From contig NZ_JAGIAS010000011.1 of NCBI RefSeq assembly GCF_017744695.1, positions 62,001 to 126,000 of the forward strand: a stretch of DNA of 64,000 nucleotides, given 5' to 3'. Position numbers and translations under genes: made by a program. Shown one piece after another: positions 35,250 through 44,037 of the stretch (its first letter is position 1; each line of letters opens with the position of its first letter). The notes beneath the pieces are model-generated. The model was given only the letters and a program-made list of their open reading frames with translations. It had not been told where the DNA came from and ran no database searches. The DNA comes from Dyadobacter sp. GTDB taxonomy: Bacteria; Bacteroidota; Bacteroidia; Cytophagales; Spirosomataceae.

Positions 35250-36044
35250 CTAAATCGCCCGGTATTCTTTGGGCAAAAACCCGGTGACCTGTTTGAAAGC
35301 CCTGGTAAAATGCGCCTGATCGGTAAACCCCGATTCATAAGCAATGCGCGTGAGGGGATAACGGGTGTTTTTAATCAGCGCAATAGCATTCATAACCCTA
35401 AGCCTGCGCATGTACTCACTCAATGTGCAGCCAAAGTAACGCGTAAAATACTTCGAGATCGTTACGGGATGCGTACCGGTTTCACCTGAAAGCGCATCCA
35501 GACTAACGGGCTCGTTCCAGCGGTCATGCAGCAGCTCGGTGACTCGTCCTACCCAGGCCGGCGGTCTGTTCCCGCAGTTCTCCCTCGTGCGGACGAGCCC
35601 GAGAATGGCCATCGTAATCGAATCGCCGGTATCGTATTCATCCCATAATGATTCGCGGCAGGCCCGCAGCAATGCACTGGAAGCGAGCGGATTGGCATAA
35701 TTAACCGTTCCGATCTGAGACTCTGCCAGCTGGTACGCTTTGAAAAAATCCGGCGTAAACTCCAAATTAAAATTCCGTGAACCCGGCACCGTTTTGCTGT
35801 TTTGGTGCGGTTCTCCCGCGTGAAAGAATACCGCCTCACCTGCCTGCCGGTAACTTTCTCCCCGCTGCCGTTTTTCAATGGTTGCTCCTGCCAGTAGCAT
35901 TGTAATGTGTGCATTTTCGTGTGCGTGCAGCGATACGTCGGGCAGATTTTCCCGTGAATACGTTGTTACGCTTGTCCAGATACCGTTCGCAAGGCGGGTG
36001 GTCAGGTTCGTTCCTAAATAGGTGGCTGTCGGAAGTAGCTGCAT
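35250..36044 (-). CDS. AraC family transcriptional regulator
   Basis: 264 residues. The N-terminal 160 residues form a cupin-like sensor with a histidine-rich start (VSLHAHENAHITMLLAGATI) and YRQAGEAVFFHAGEPHQNSK. The C-terminal two HTH motifs read VSLDALSGETGTHPVTISKY-FTRYFGCTLSEYMR and YPLTRIAYESGFTDQAHFTR-AFKQVTGFLPKEYR. It lies 73 bp before the S41 peptidase gene and divergent to the MFS transporter, so it could regulate either. Ligand unknown. Confidence 0.92.
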   Translation of the reverse strand: MQLLPTATYLGTNLTTRLANGIWTSVTTYSRENLPDVSLHAHENAHITMLLAGATIEKRQRGESYRQAGEAVFFHAGEPHQNSKTVPGSRNFNLEFTPDFFKAYQLAESQIGTVNYANPLASSALLRACRESLWDEYDTGDSITMAILGLVRTRENCGNRPPAWVGRVTELLHDRWNEPVSLDALSGETGTHPVTISKYFTRYFGCTLSEYMRRLRVMNAIALIKNTRYPLTRIAYESGFTDQAHFTRAFKQVTGFLPKEYRAI

Positions 36045-36284
36045 AATCGATTCAAAGTGTCAGGGAAAAGCGAACGACGCTCATCTGTACCTAACGTCGG
36101 TTGCCTACATGTTCGCGTTGCAAAATCGAATTTATTCCCCCTATTACTAACCCAATGTGCCGCCATTAATGAGCCCGAAAGGTCCCCTCCCCCTCCTGGG
36201 CCCACGTTCTGAAAAAATTCCGATATTTTTTTCGCAACACATTGCATTTTGTACTTTCCTATTTTATTTTTGACACAAATTAAG

Positions 36285-36297
36285 TTAGTGCGTTAAG
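36285..36297 (+). promoter_or_regulatory. Operator candidate TTAGTGCGTTAAG, site 1
   Basis: One of three identical 13-bp elements in the window, 5 bp before the ATG of the MFS transporter. Together with the preceding AAG it has CTTA/TAAG-like symmetry. So close to the start codon, it would block transcription or initiation when occupied. The GntR protein at 52043 is the likely reader. Confidence 0.65.
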
Positions 36298-36302
36298 TTA
36301 TC

Positions 36303-37562
36303 ATGAAGAAAAACTACGTTCGCTGGTGGGTTGTTTTCCTGGTCTTCGTCGCGACCGGCCTGAGCTTTCTCGACAGGCAGGTGTTATCGATCGCCGTGAT
36401 CCGCATTCAGGAGGAATTCGGTTTCAGCGACGTGGAATACGGCTGGGTGAATACCAGTTTCCTGCTCAGTTATGCATTGATGTTCACCGTAGGCGGCTGG
36501 CTTATCGACCGCATCGGCGCGCGAAAAGGGCTGGGCATCGCAGTGGGCGTATGGTCGGTAGCGAATGCATTGCATGGGGTAATGACGAACCTTCCGCAGC
36601 TACTTACCTTCCGTTTTTTCCTCGGTATGGGCGAAGGCGCCTGCTTTCCCGGCGCGGCCAGGACGGTTCATGAATGGTTTGATGAAAAAGAAAGGGCCTT
36701 CGCAAACGGCATCGCCATCGGCGGCTCGGCCATTGGGGCCGTTATCGCCCCGCCGCTCACCATCTGGCTGTCCAACAGCTACGGATGGCGTTCGGGATTT
36801 GTGATACCCGGCGTGGCAGGAGCCATTTGGGTGATCGTATGGCTGCTTTTGCCGTGGAAACGGAAGGATGCGAACACGGAAACAGCCGTCTTCCAGACCC
36901 AGCAAATCTTTAAAATACCCTTTTCAACCATATTAAAACAACGGGAAACCTGGGTATTCGTCCTGATACGGTTTCTCCTCGATCCGGTCATGTATTTCAT
37001 GATGTTCTGGATACCCAAATACCTGAGCGACGTACGCGCCGTACCTTTTGGTCAGATCGGGCGGTTGTTCTGGATACCCTTTCTGTCGCTGGGTATTTCC
37101 AATATCCTCGGCGGCTTCTTCTCCGATCAACTGGCCCGGAAAGAGGTCAGTACCGGTCGCGCGCGGAAGATCGTAATGGGCTGCGCGGCGGCTCTGACAC
37201 TCGCGGTCCCGCTCACGGAATTTACATCGTCGGTGGGTATTGCGGTGGCTTGCATGGCGTTATATATGTTTGCGCATGGCTGCTGGATTACCAATTATAT
37301 CACCGCCATTTCGGACGTTTTCGGGCCGGGGGCGACGTCTACGGTGGTGGGGTTGTCGGGCACGGCAGGTGCATTATCCAGCCTGATCCTGAACCCGATG
37401 ATCGGGAAAATCGTGCAGGAATATTCGTATAAGCCGCTCTGGATCGCTTCAGGCTTGCTGTATCCCGTTGCATTCATCGCATTCATTGTGCTCATACCCA
37501 GGCTGCGGCCACTTTTTGAACGCCCTGCCGCCATCGTCACGCCAGCGGAGGTTACCGACTAG
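36303..37562 (+). CDS. MFS transporter (anion:cation symporter, hexuronate-like)
   Basis: 419 residues with 12 predicted spans. The N terminus WVVFLVFVATGLSFLDRQVL is typical of the ACS family that includes ExuT and glucarate carriers, and the loop DRIGARKGLGIAVGVWS is the MFS A-motif region. Spans continue with LTFRFFLGMGEGACFPGAAR-TVHEWF and, in the second half, YLSDVRAVPFGQIGRLFWIP. It imports a monovalent sugar acid or sugar in the inner membrane. An operator candidate precedes it, and another precedes the isomerase gene 98 bp downstream, so both are likely under the same repressor. Confidence 0.9.
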   Translation: MKKNYVRWWVVFLVFVATGLSFLDRQVLSIAVIRIQEEFGFSDVEYGWVNTSFLLSYALMFTVGGWLIDRIGARKGLGIAVGVWSVANALHGVMTNLPQLLTFRFFLGMGEGACFPGAARTVHEWFDEKERAFANGIAIGGSAIGAVIAPPLTIWLSNSYGWRSGFVIPGVAGAIWVIVWLLLPWKRKDANTETAVFQTQQIFKIPFSTILKQRETWVFVLIRFLLDPVMYFMMFWIPKYLSDVRAVPFGQIGRLFWIPFLSLGISNILGGFFSDQLARKEVSTGRARKIVMGCAAALTLAVPLTEFTSSVGIAVACMALYMFAHGCWITNYITAISDVFGPGATSTVVGLSGTAGALSSLILNPMIGKIVQEYSYKPLWIASGLLYPVAFIAFIVLIPRLRPLFERPAAIVTPAEVTD

Positions 37563-37614
37563 CATTTTCTATTTTTAGTAAAACCCGAACAGGAAAAACT
37601 ATTGCTCAAAGAAC

Positions 37615-37627
37615 TTAGTGCGTTAAG
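37615..37627 (+). promoter_or_regulatory. Operator candidate TTAGTGCGTTAAG, site 2
   Basis: Identical to sites 1 and 3; with the preceding C the sequence reads CTTAGTGCGTTAAG, with CTTA and TAAG as inverted ends. It lies 33 bp before the isomerase gene, which begins the long SusCD operon. Confidence 0.7.
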
Positions 37628-37660
37628 AATTAAACTTTAAAAACAATATTTCACTCACTC

Positions 37661-39157
37661 ATGGGAAATCCATTACCGAACGAAAATCACGCCGTAGAAG
37701 AAGCCATTATCCGGAAACGCCAGCCTACCAAACCGCGCATCGGCGTGTTTGGGGTCGGGTATTTCAAATATTGGGGCCAGTTCGATGGTCTGCTCGACGA
37801 TATGCTGCGTAAACAGGCTGTTTTCATCGAAAAGATCGATCGCCTGGGCGATGTCGAACGCGTCGATTTCGGGTTGATCGATACGGTGCAGAAGGCTTAC
37901 GAGCTCGTTCCGAAGCTGCATGCGGCCAATCTCGACCTGATTTTCTGCGATATGCTCACCTACGCCACTTCCAATACGTTCGGTACCATTATCCGCAACC
38001 TGAACGTGCCCATCGTGCTCGTAGCATTGCAGCCCGACCAGGCGATGGATTACAGCCGCGCCTCCACCTACATGCAGTTGTATAACGACGACATCTGTTC
38101 CCTGCCCGAGTTCGCGGGCGTGGCCGCACGGATGGGCAAGCGCGTGCCGGAAATGATCATCGGTACGCTCCACGACGATCCGCAGGCCGACGCGGAGATT
38201 GAAGAATATTGCCGCATTGCCGCCGTGCTGCACGATTTGCGTACTTCCCGCATCGGTCACATCGGCCACCCCATCGAGGCAATGCTCGATATGCATTCGG
38301 ACTCCACGATGTTTACCGCGCATTTCGGTGCGCACATTGTGCAATGCGAGGCCCACGAGATCGTGACGCAGTACCAGCAAACGCAACGGGCCGATATTGA
38401 AAACATGAAGGAACGTATCCTTGACTTTTTCGACACGCCCGACCCGGTCTCCGACCCTATTTCCGAAAAACTCCGCGATACCGACCTCGAAACCGCCGCC
38501 CGCGTGACGGTAGCACTGGAAAAGTTTGTGGAAGCCAAACAGCTCGACGGCCTCGCCTACTATTACGAAGGTCCCGAAAACAGTGAAACGCGGCTCGTCA
38601 TGTCCAACCTCATCGTCGGCAACTCGCTGCTCACCGGCGCGGGCTTCCCCATGTGCGGGGAGTCGGATTTGAAGACGTGCTTTGCGATGCTGATCATGGA
38701 ACGTTTAGGCATAGGCGGTAGCTTTGCCGAGTTTCATCCGGTGGACTTCAAAGAAGGTTTCGTGCTAGTGGGCCACGATGGGCCGCACAATGTCGCTATT
38801 GCCAATGGGAAACCCGTTTTGCGCAGCCTCACGAAGTACCACGGCAAACCCGGTTTCGGTGCAGGCGTGGAATTCAAAATCAAGGAAGGGCCTATTACCA
38901 TGCTAAGCATCAATTCCACGTTCGATGGCAAATTTAAATTCATTATTGCCGAAGGACAGTCAGTAGAAGGCCCTATTCCACCAACCGGTAATACCAATAC
39001 GCGTGGATTTTTCAAGCCGGATGTGCGCACGTTTTTAAAAAAATGGATGAAAGAAGGGCCCACGCACCACTTCGCGCTCGGCGTAGGGCACCATGCAGCC
39101 ACCATTGCCAAAATAGCCGGTTATCTCGGCCTCGAAGCCGTGGTGATCGACCAGTAG
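37661..39157 (+). CDS. L-fucose/L-arabinose isomerase family protein
   Basis: 498 residues, soluble. The opening KPRIGVFGVGYFKYWGQFDG and later DLIFCDMLTYATSNTFGTII belong to the first Rossmann-like domain; the C-terminal part has SNLIVGNSLLTGAGFPMCGE-SDLKTCFAMLIMERLGIGGS and THHFALGVGHHAATIAKIAG. Metal ligands are expected at the Glu of CGESD, at an Asp/Glu of the middle region and at the His-His near the end. Members interconvert aldoses and ketoses in the cytoplasm; the family also includes sulfoquinovose isomerase, so the substrate is open. No sugar kinase or aldolase is near. It starts the operon that continues to 52005. Confidence 0.85.
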   Translation: MGNPLPNENHAVEEAIIRKRQPTKPRIGVFGVGYFKYWGQFDGLLDDMLRKQAVFIEKIDRLGDVERVDFGLIDTVQKAYELVPKLHAANLDLIFCDMLTYATSNTFGTIIRNLNVPIVLVALQPDQAMDYSRASTYMQLYNDDICSLPEFAGVAARMGKRVPEMIIGTLHDDPQADAEIEEYCRIAAVLHDLRTSRIGHIGHPIEAMLDMHSDSTMFTAHFGAHIVQCEAHEIVTQYQQTQRADIENMKERILDFFDTPDPVSDPISEKLRDTDLETAARVTVALEKFVEAKQLDGLAYYYEGPENSETRLVMSNLIVGNSLLTGAGFPMCGESDLKTCFAMLIMERLGIGGSFAEFHPVDFKEGFVLVGHDGPHNVAIANGKPVLRSLTKYHGKPGFGAGVEFKIKEGPITMLSINSTFDGKFKFIIAEGQSVEGPIPPTGNTNTRGFFKPDVRTFLKKWMKEGPTHHFALGVGHHAATIAKIAGYLGLEAVVIDQ

Positions 39158-39207
39158 GACCTTTTGCATTTCCTGTACCGCTTTAATCAAAGTAAATCCG
39201 AATCTTT

Positions 39208-42200
39208 ATGAAACACTTTTTATGCAAAAAGCTGCCGCCTTATGCGCGGTGGGCTGTGCTGTGTTTGCTCTTTTTGCCCTGCCGCCACCTGCTCGCGCAG
39301 TCGGGCCCGCGGGTGACGGTCACCGGCACGGTCCTTTCCGGGACAGATAACACGCCTCTGATCGGCGCCACCATTGCCGAAAAAGGCACCACCAATGGCA
39401 CCACCACGGATGGCAACGGCCAGTACAAGATCACCCTCGCAAGCACGGGTACGCTGGTGATCAGCTTCATCGGCTACACCGCGGAGGAAGTAAAACCGGA
39501 TAACCGTTCGGTAATCGATGTCACGCTGAAAGCGGATATGCAACAGTTGCAGGACGTGGTCGTGGTGGGTTATGGTACCCAAAAGAAGTCCACACTGACA
39601 GGCTCGGTGGCTTCGGTGAAGTCGGACGAAATCTTAAAAGCGCCTACCTCCAATGCCACCAACAGCCTCACCGGCCGGATGCCGGGGGTATTTGTGGTGC
39701 AGCGGAGCGGTAAACCAGGTGACAATCAGGCCGATATATTCATCCGCGGCCGCGCTACCACCGGCGACAGTTCCCCGCTCATCATCGTGGACGGCGCCGA
39801 GCGGCAGAGTTTCGGAGATATTGACCCGAACGAGATCGAAACCGTGTCGGTACTGAAAGACGCTTCCGCCACGGCGCTTTTCGGGATCAAGGGCGGGAAT
39901 GGCGTTATCCTGGTGACAACCAAAGTGGGCAAGGAAGGCAAGCCGCGTATCAGCTATTCGGGCAACGTGGCTTTGCAGACTTACACCAGTTTGCCCAAAA
40001 CCCTGAATGCATTCAATGCGGCCAGCCTGCTCAACGAAGCCAATGCGAATGTGGGCAAGGCTCCGGCATTCACCGACATCGAGTTGCAGAAGTTCAAAGA
40101 CCATTCCGACCCGTACAAGTACCTGGATTTCAACTGGTTCGACTACATTACCCGCAAATATTATCCGCAGACACAGCATAACCTGAACGTATCGGGCGGC
40201 ACCAAAGTGGCACGGTATTTCGTGTCGGCGGGCTATTTGTTCGAGGATGGTTTTCTCAAAAAATTCGACAATCCCTACGGCTACTCCACCTCACCCAAAT
40301 ACAGCCGCTACAACTTCCGCTCCAACCTGGACCTGACTTTGAGCAAAGACCTGAGCGTGTCGGTAAAGCTCGGCGGCCGTCTCGAAGAGCGTTATGCGCC
40401 CGCCGGCGATCCGTTTTATGCCAATGCGGAAATTGAATACCTGCTGTCGCGTGTGAACGGGATACCGGCATATGCCTACCAGCCCTTTTTGCCCGATGGC
40501 CGTTTCATGGAAAACCCCAATGCGGGCGTAAACCTCACCAACCCGCTCGGCTGGATTTCGCGCCGCGGCTACTACATCCAGCAAAACAATTCCATCGAAA
40601 GCACGCTCGCATTGAATTATGACTTACACAAGCTGCTGAAAGGGCTTTCGTTCCGCACCCAGTATGCCTACGATGCCTACTTTATCGCCACACGCCGCCA
40701 ACAGGGCACTTTTACCTCCTACTACATCAACAAACAGACCGACGCGATCGTGAAGGGTAACGCCTCTTTCAGCGACTCGGATACCCCGCTGGGCGCGGTG
40801 GTAGCTGCTTACGACGGCACCATCGCCTACAACCTGCAATCGAGCCTGAACTATAACAACACCTTCGGTAACCACACCGTGACGGGCCTGGCATTGTTCC
40901 AGCGGCAGGCGCGGCGTGTGGTCGGTGCGCAGCCCGCGTACGCGTCGCAGGGGCTTGTGGCGCGGGTGACTTACAGTTTTATGGACAAGTATTTCGCCGA
41001 GTTCAACGGGGCTTACAATGGTTCGGAAAACTTCGCTTCGGGCAAACGCTACGGCTTTTTCCCGGCGGTGTCGGCGGGATGGACGGTGAGTAAGGAGGAT
41101 TTTATGAAAAATGTTTCCTGGCTGAGCTACCTCAAAATCAGGGGCAGCGCGGGTAAGATCGGCTTTGATAAAATCGGCGGGAACCGCTTTTTGTACCTGG
41201 ACGAATATACCCGCAACTCCACCGTTTACGGCGGGGGCGCCAACCTTGGGTTGACAGTAAAACCCAACACCGCGGCGCAATTCGGATTGCCCACAGCCAT
41301 CAACACCTACCCGGTAATTACGCATTCACGCATTGGCAACCCGAATATTACCTGGGAAACCTCCACGAAGCGTAACATCGGTTTTGAGAGTAGCTTCTTC
41401 AATGATATGTTCTCGCTGAACTTCGATATTTTTAATGAAACCAGAAAAAACATCCTGCTCAACCGGCAATCGGGCCTCACTACTTACGGGGAGGCGTATC
41501 CAAGCCTGAATTATGGCGAGGTGCGCAACCACGGCTACGAGATCGAATTGCGGCATTTGCGGCGGATCGGCGAGATCGGGTACGGCATTACGGCCCAGGC
41601 GAGTTTTGCCAGAAACAAGGTGATCAACCTCGATGAGCCATCGGGCCGTCCGGCTTACCAAAAGGCCGCAGGCTACCAGATCGGCCAGTACCGGGGCTAC
41701 GTGACCGACGGCTTTTACCAGTCGCAGGACGATATCAACAGCTACCTGCCCAACCTGCTCGGCAAGCCCATTCCCGGAGATTTGAAATTCAGGGACATCA
41801 ACGGCGACGGCGTGATTTCCACCGACGACATTACACCCATCGGCTACTCCAACGTACCCGAGTACACTTACAGCGTCGAACCGACATTCAGTTTCAAGGG
41901 CTTCTCGTTTTCGGTGATGTTCCAGGGCGTGGCGCACGTGAGCTCCGACATTCAGTTTGACCAGCGGAACCTGAGCAGCAACCAGATGTACGAAAATATG
42001 CTCGGCCGCTGGACACCCGCTACCGCCCAAACCGCGACCTGGCCCGCTTTGCAGCCGGCAGTAGGCGGTAACTTCATGAGCTATGCGACCAACGATTTTC
42101 TGCTCACCAATGCCCGTTTTCTCAAAATCCGCAATGCACAACTCGCTTATCAGCTGCCTTCCACACTGGTAAAGAAAGTGGGTGTGAAAGGCATCCGCGT

Positions 42201-42345
42201 ATCGCTTTCGGGCCAAAACCTGTACACCTGGACCAAAGTGCTCTACCGCGATCCGGAAAACTTCCAGCGCCGCGCGCCGCAGGGGGCTTACAACGTGTAC
42301 CCTACTTCCCGGCTTTACAACCTGGGCCTCAACATCGAGTTCTGA
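39208..42345 (+). CDS. SusC/RagA family TonB-linked outer membrane protein (first of tandem pair)
   Basis: 1045 residues. After the signal peptide (ARWAVLCLLFLPCRHLLAQ) comes the carboxypeptidase-regulatory-like domain (VTGTVLSGTDNTPLIGATIA), the motif QDVVVVGYGTQKKSTLTGSV, the plug (IIVDGAERQSFGDIDPNEIE and SATALFGIKGGNGVILVTTK) and a barrel that ends in SRLYNLGLNIEF. There is no STN domain. The gene follows the isomerase by 50 bp and SusD by only 15 bp, so they share a transcript. It imports the glycan of this locus. Confidence 0.95.
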   Translation: MKHFLCKKLPPYARWAVLCLLFLPCRHLLAQSGPRVTVTGTVLSGTDNTPLIGATIAEKGTTNGTTTDGNGQYKITLASTGTLVISFIGYTAEEVKPDNRSVIDVTLKADMQQLQDVVVVGYGTQKKSTLTGSVASVKSDEILKAPTSNATNSLTGRMPGVFVVQRSGKPGDNQADIFIRGRATTGDSSPLIIVDGAERQSFGDIDPNEIETVSVLKDASATALFGIKGGNGVILVTTKVGKEGKPRISYSGNVALQTYTSLPKTLNAFNAASLLNEANANVGKAPAFTDIELQKFKDHSDPYKYLDFNWFDYITRKYYPQTQHNLNVSGGTKVARYFVSAGYLFEDGFLKKFDNPYGYSTSPKYSRYNFRSNLDLTLSKDLSVSVKLGGRLEERYAPAGDPFYANAEIEYLLSRVNGIPAYAYQPFLPDGRFMENPNAGVNLTNPLGWISRRGYYIQQNNSIESTLALNYDLHKLLKGLSFRTQYAYDAYFIATRRQQGTFTSYYINKQTDAIVKGNASFSDSDTPLGAVVAAYDGTIAYNLQSSLNYNNTFGNHTVTGLALFQRQARRVVGAQPAYASQGLVARVTYSFMDKYFAEFNGAYNGSENFASGKRYGFFPAVSAGWTVSKEDFMKNVSWLSYLKIRGSAGKIGFDKIGGNRFLYLDEYTRNSTVYGGGANLGLTVKPNTAAQFGLPTAINTYPVITHSRIGNPNITWETSTKRNIGFESSFFNDMFSLNFDIFNETRKNILLNRQSGLTTYGEAYPSLNYGEVRNHGYEIELRHLRRIGEIGYGITAQASFARNKVINLDEPSGRPAYQKAAGYQIGQYRGYVTDGFYQSQDDINSYLPNLLGKPIPGDLKFRDINGDGVISTDDITPIGYSNVPEYTYSVEPTFSFKGFSFSVMFQGVAHVSSDIQFDQRNLSSNQMYENMLGRWTPATAQTATWPALQPAVGGNFMSYATNDFLLTNARFLKIRNAQLAYQLPSTLVKKVGVKGIRVSLSGQNLYTWTKVLYRDPENFQRRAPQGAYNVYPTSRLYNLGLNIEF

Positions 42346-42360
42346 ACCATCTTTTTTACG

Positions 42361-44013
42361 ATGATGAAAAAACATTTCCTTTCCCTCTTTGTCGCTTCGC
42401 TGGCCGTGCTGTCGGGCTGTGACGACAAGTTTCTGAACGTAGCGCCCGATGTAGCGCTCGATGAAACGAAAGTATTCGGTGACCCGGTGATGGCCGCGCA
42501 ATACGCCGACAATGCGTACAGCTTCCTCCCCGACGATTACCTGCGTTTCAATGAAGGCAACGGCGTGGCCCAGGCTTCCGACGAGGCGGTCGGCATTGAC
42601 GTTACCAACCCGATGCTTTATACTCTTTCCAAAGGCCTCTACCACGATCACACCGCCTTTACCACATTGGCGATCAACGACATCGGCGGACAATACGACC
42701 GTCTGTATGCCGGTATCCGCATTGTGAATAAAATGCTCTCCAAAATGGACGAGGTGAAATGGACCGCCGACCAGAACCCGCAGCGCATCAAAGGCGAAAT
42801 GTACTACCTGCGTGCATTCATGTATTTCGAACTCATCAAACGCTTCGGCGGCGTGGTGCTCATCGACAAGGCCTATGCGGCCACGGACGATATCGACCTT
42901 CCCCGCAACAGTTACGACGAATGTGTAAAATTCATCCAGGCTGACATCGCGCAGGCTGTGTCCCTCCTGCCCACCGACCACGACGAGGCGAATTACGGTC
43001 GCCCGACGATTGGGGCTGCCCGGGCGCTCAAAAGCCGGCTGCTCCTGTATGCGGCCAGCCCATTACATAATAGCTCCAATGATCCGGCCAAATGGCAAGC
43101 CGCTGCCGATGCGGCCAAAGAGGTAATGGATATGAATAAATACAAGCTGCACCCGCGCTACGAAGAATTGCTTTCACCCGCCGGGAACGGCACCACCGAC
43201 GAGTACATTCTCATCAAGATCAAAAAACCACGAACCTGGGATTGGGCCATTCTCTCGGTAGTATCGCCGGGTTCCGGCGGGCGCATTGGGACCTATAATC
43301 CTACCCAAAACCACGTGGATCTGTATGAAATGAAGAACGGGCTGCCCATTACCGATCCACAGTCGGGTTATGACCCGGCGAATCCTTATGCCAACCGCGA
43401 CCCGCGTTTTTATGCCAACATTCTCTACAACGACGCGCCCTGGCAGGACCGGAAAATGCAAATGTGGGACGGCGGTGCCGATTACAGTTCGAGCAGCTCG
43501 TCGTATACAGCTACCCGGTACTACTCCCGTAAAATGTGGCCCGAAGTCTACAAAACGCCCGGCACACAAACGGCTTTCCTCAACTTCATCTTCTTCCGCT
43601 ACGGCGAGATTTTACTCAACTATGCCGAGGCGAAAAACGAAGCCTCCGGCCCGGATGCGAGCGTGTACAGCGCCATTAACCAGCTCCGCAAGCGCGCCGG
43701 CATGCCCGATTTGCCCACCGGTTTGAGTAAAGACCAGATGCGCGCCCGGATCTACAACGAACGGGCCGTGGAACTGGCTTTCGAGGATAACCGCTGGTAC
43801 GACATCATGCGGTGGAAAAAGGGCAAGGAACTGGTGGCGCAGAAGATGTATGGAATGAACGTAGTGAAGAACGCCGACGGCACATTTACCTACACCAAAG
43901 TGGAGCTGCCGACTTCATTCCAGCGGGTGTATGAAGACCATATGCACCTCTACCCCATCCCGCGCAACGAAGTGCAGAAGAGCAAAAAGCTGGAACAAAA
44001 CCCAGGCTGGTAG
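42361..44013 (+). CDS. SusD/RagB family lipoprotein (first of tandem pair)
   Basis: 550 residues; starts at a double ATG. The lipobox is FVASLAVLSGCDDKFLNV, with D-D-K after Cys. Family features: IRIVNKMLSKMDEVKWTADQ, RIKGEMYYLRAFMYFELIKR-FGGVVLIDKA, ALKSRLLLYAASPLHN, FFRYGEILLNYAEAKNEASG and the C-terminal RIYNERAVELAFEDNRWYDI-MRWKKG. It is the surface glycan-binding partner of the SusC upstream. The next SusC begins 24 bp downstream. Confidence 0.95.
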   Translation: MMKKHFLSLFVASLAVLSGCDDKFLNVAPDVALDETKVFGDPVMAAQYADNAYSFLPDDYLRFNEGNGVAQASDEAVGIDVTNPMLYTLSKGLYHDHTAFTTLAINDIGGQYDRLYAGIRIVNKMLSKMDEVKWTADQNPQRIKGEMYYLRAFMYFELIKRFGGVVLIDKAYAATDDIDLPRNSYDECVKFIQADIAQAVSLLPTDHDEANYGRPTIGAARALKSRLLLYAASPLHNSSNDPAKWQAAADAAKEVMDMNKYKLHPRYEELLSPAGNGTTDEYILIKIKKPRTWDWAILSVVSPGSGGRIGTYNPTQNHVDLYEMKNGLPITDPQSGYDPANPYANRDPRFYANILYNDAPWQDRKMQMWDGGADYSSSSSSYTATRYYSRKMWPEVYKTPGTQTAFLNFIFFRYGEILLNYAEAKNEASGPDASVYSAINQLRKRAGMPDLPTGLSKDQMRARIYNERAVELAFEDNRWYDIMRWKKGKELVAQKMYGMNVVKNADGTFTYTKVELPTSFQRVYEDHMHLYPIPRNEVQKSKKLEQNPGW

Positions 44014-44037
44014 TCCCACCTCAACCTTACGATATCT

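Noticed and set aside
41326-42981. 551-residue open frame on the minus strand
   Set aside because: It is antisense to the SusC and SusD genes, which have complete family motifs; its own sequence is His/Val-rich without domain features and comes from the GC-biased third codon positions of the plus strand.
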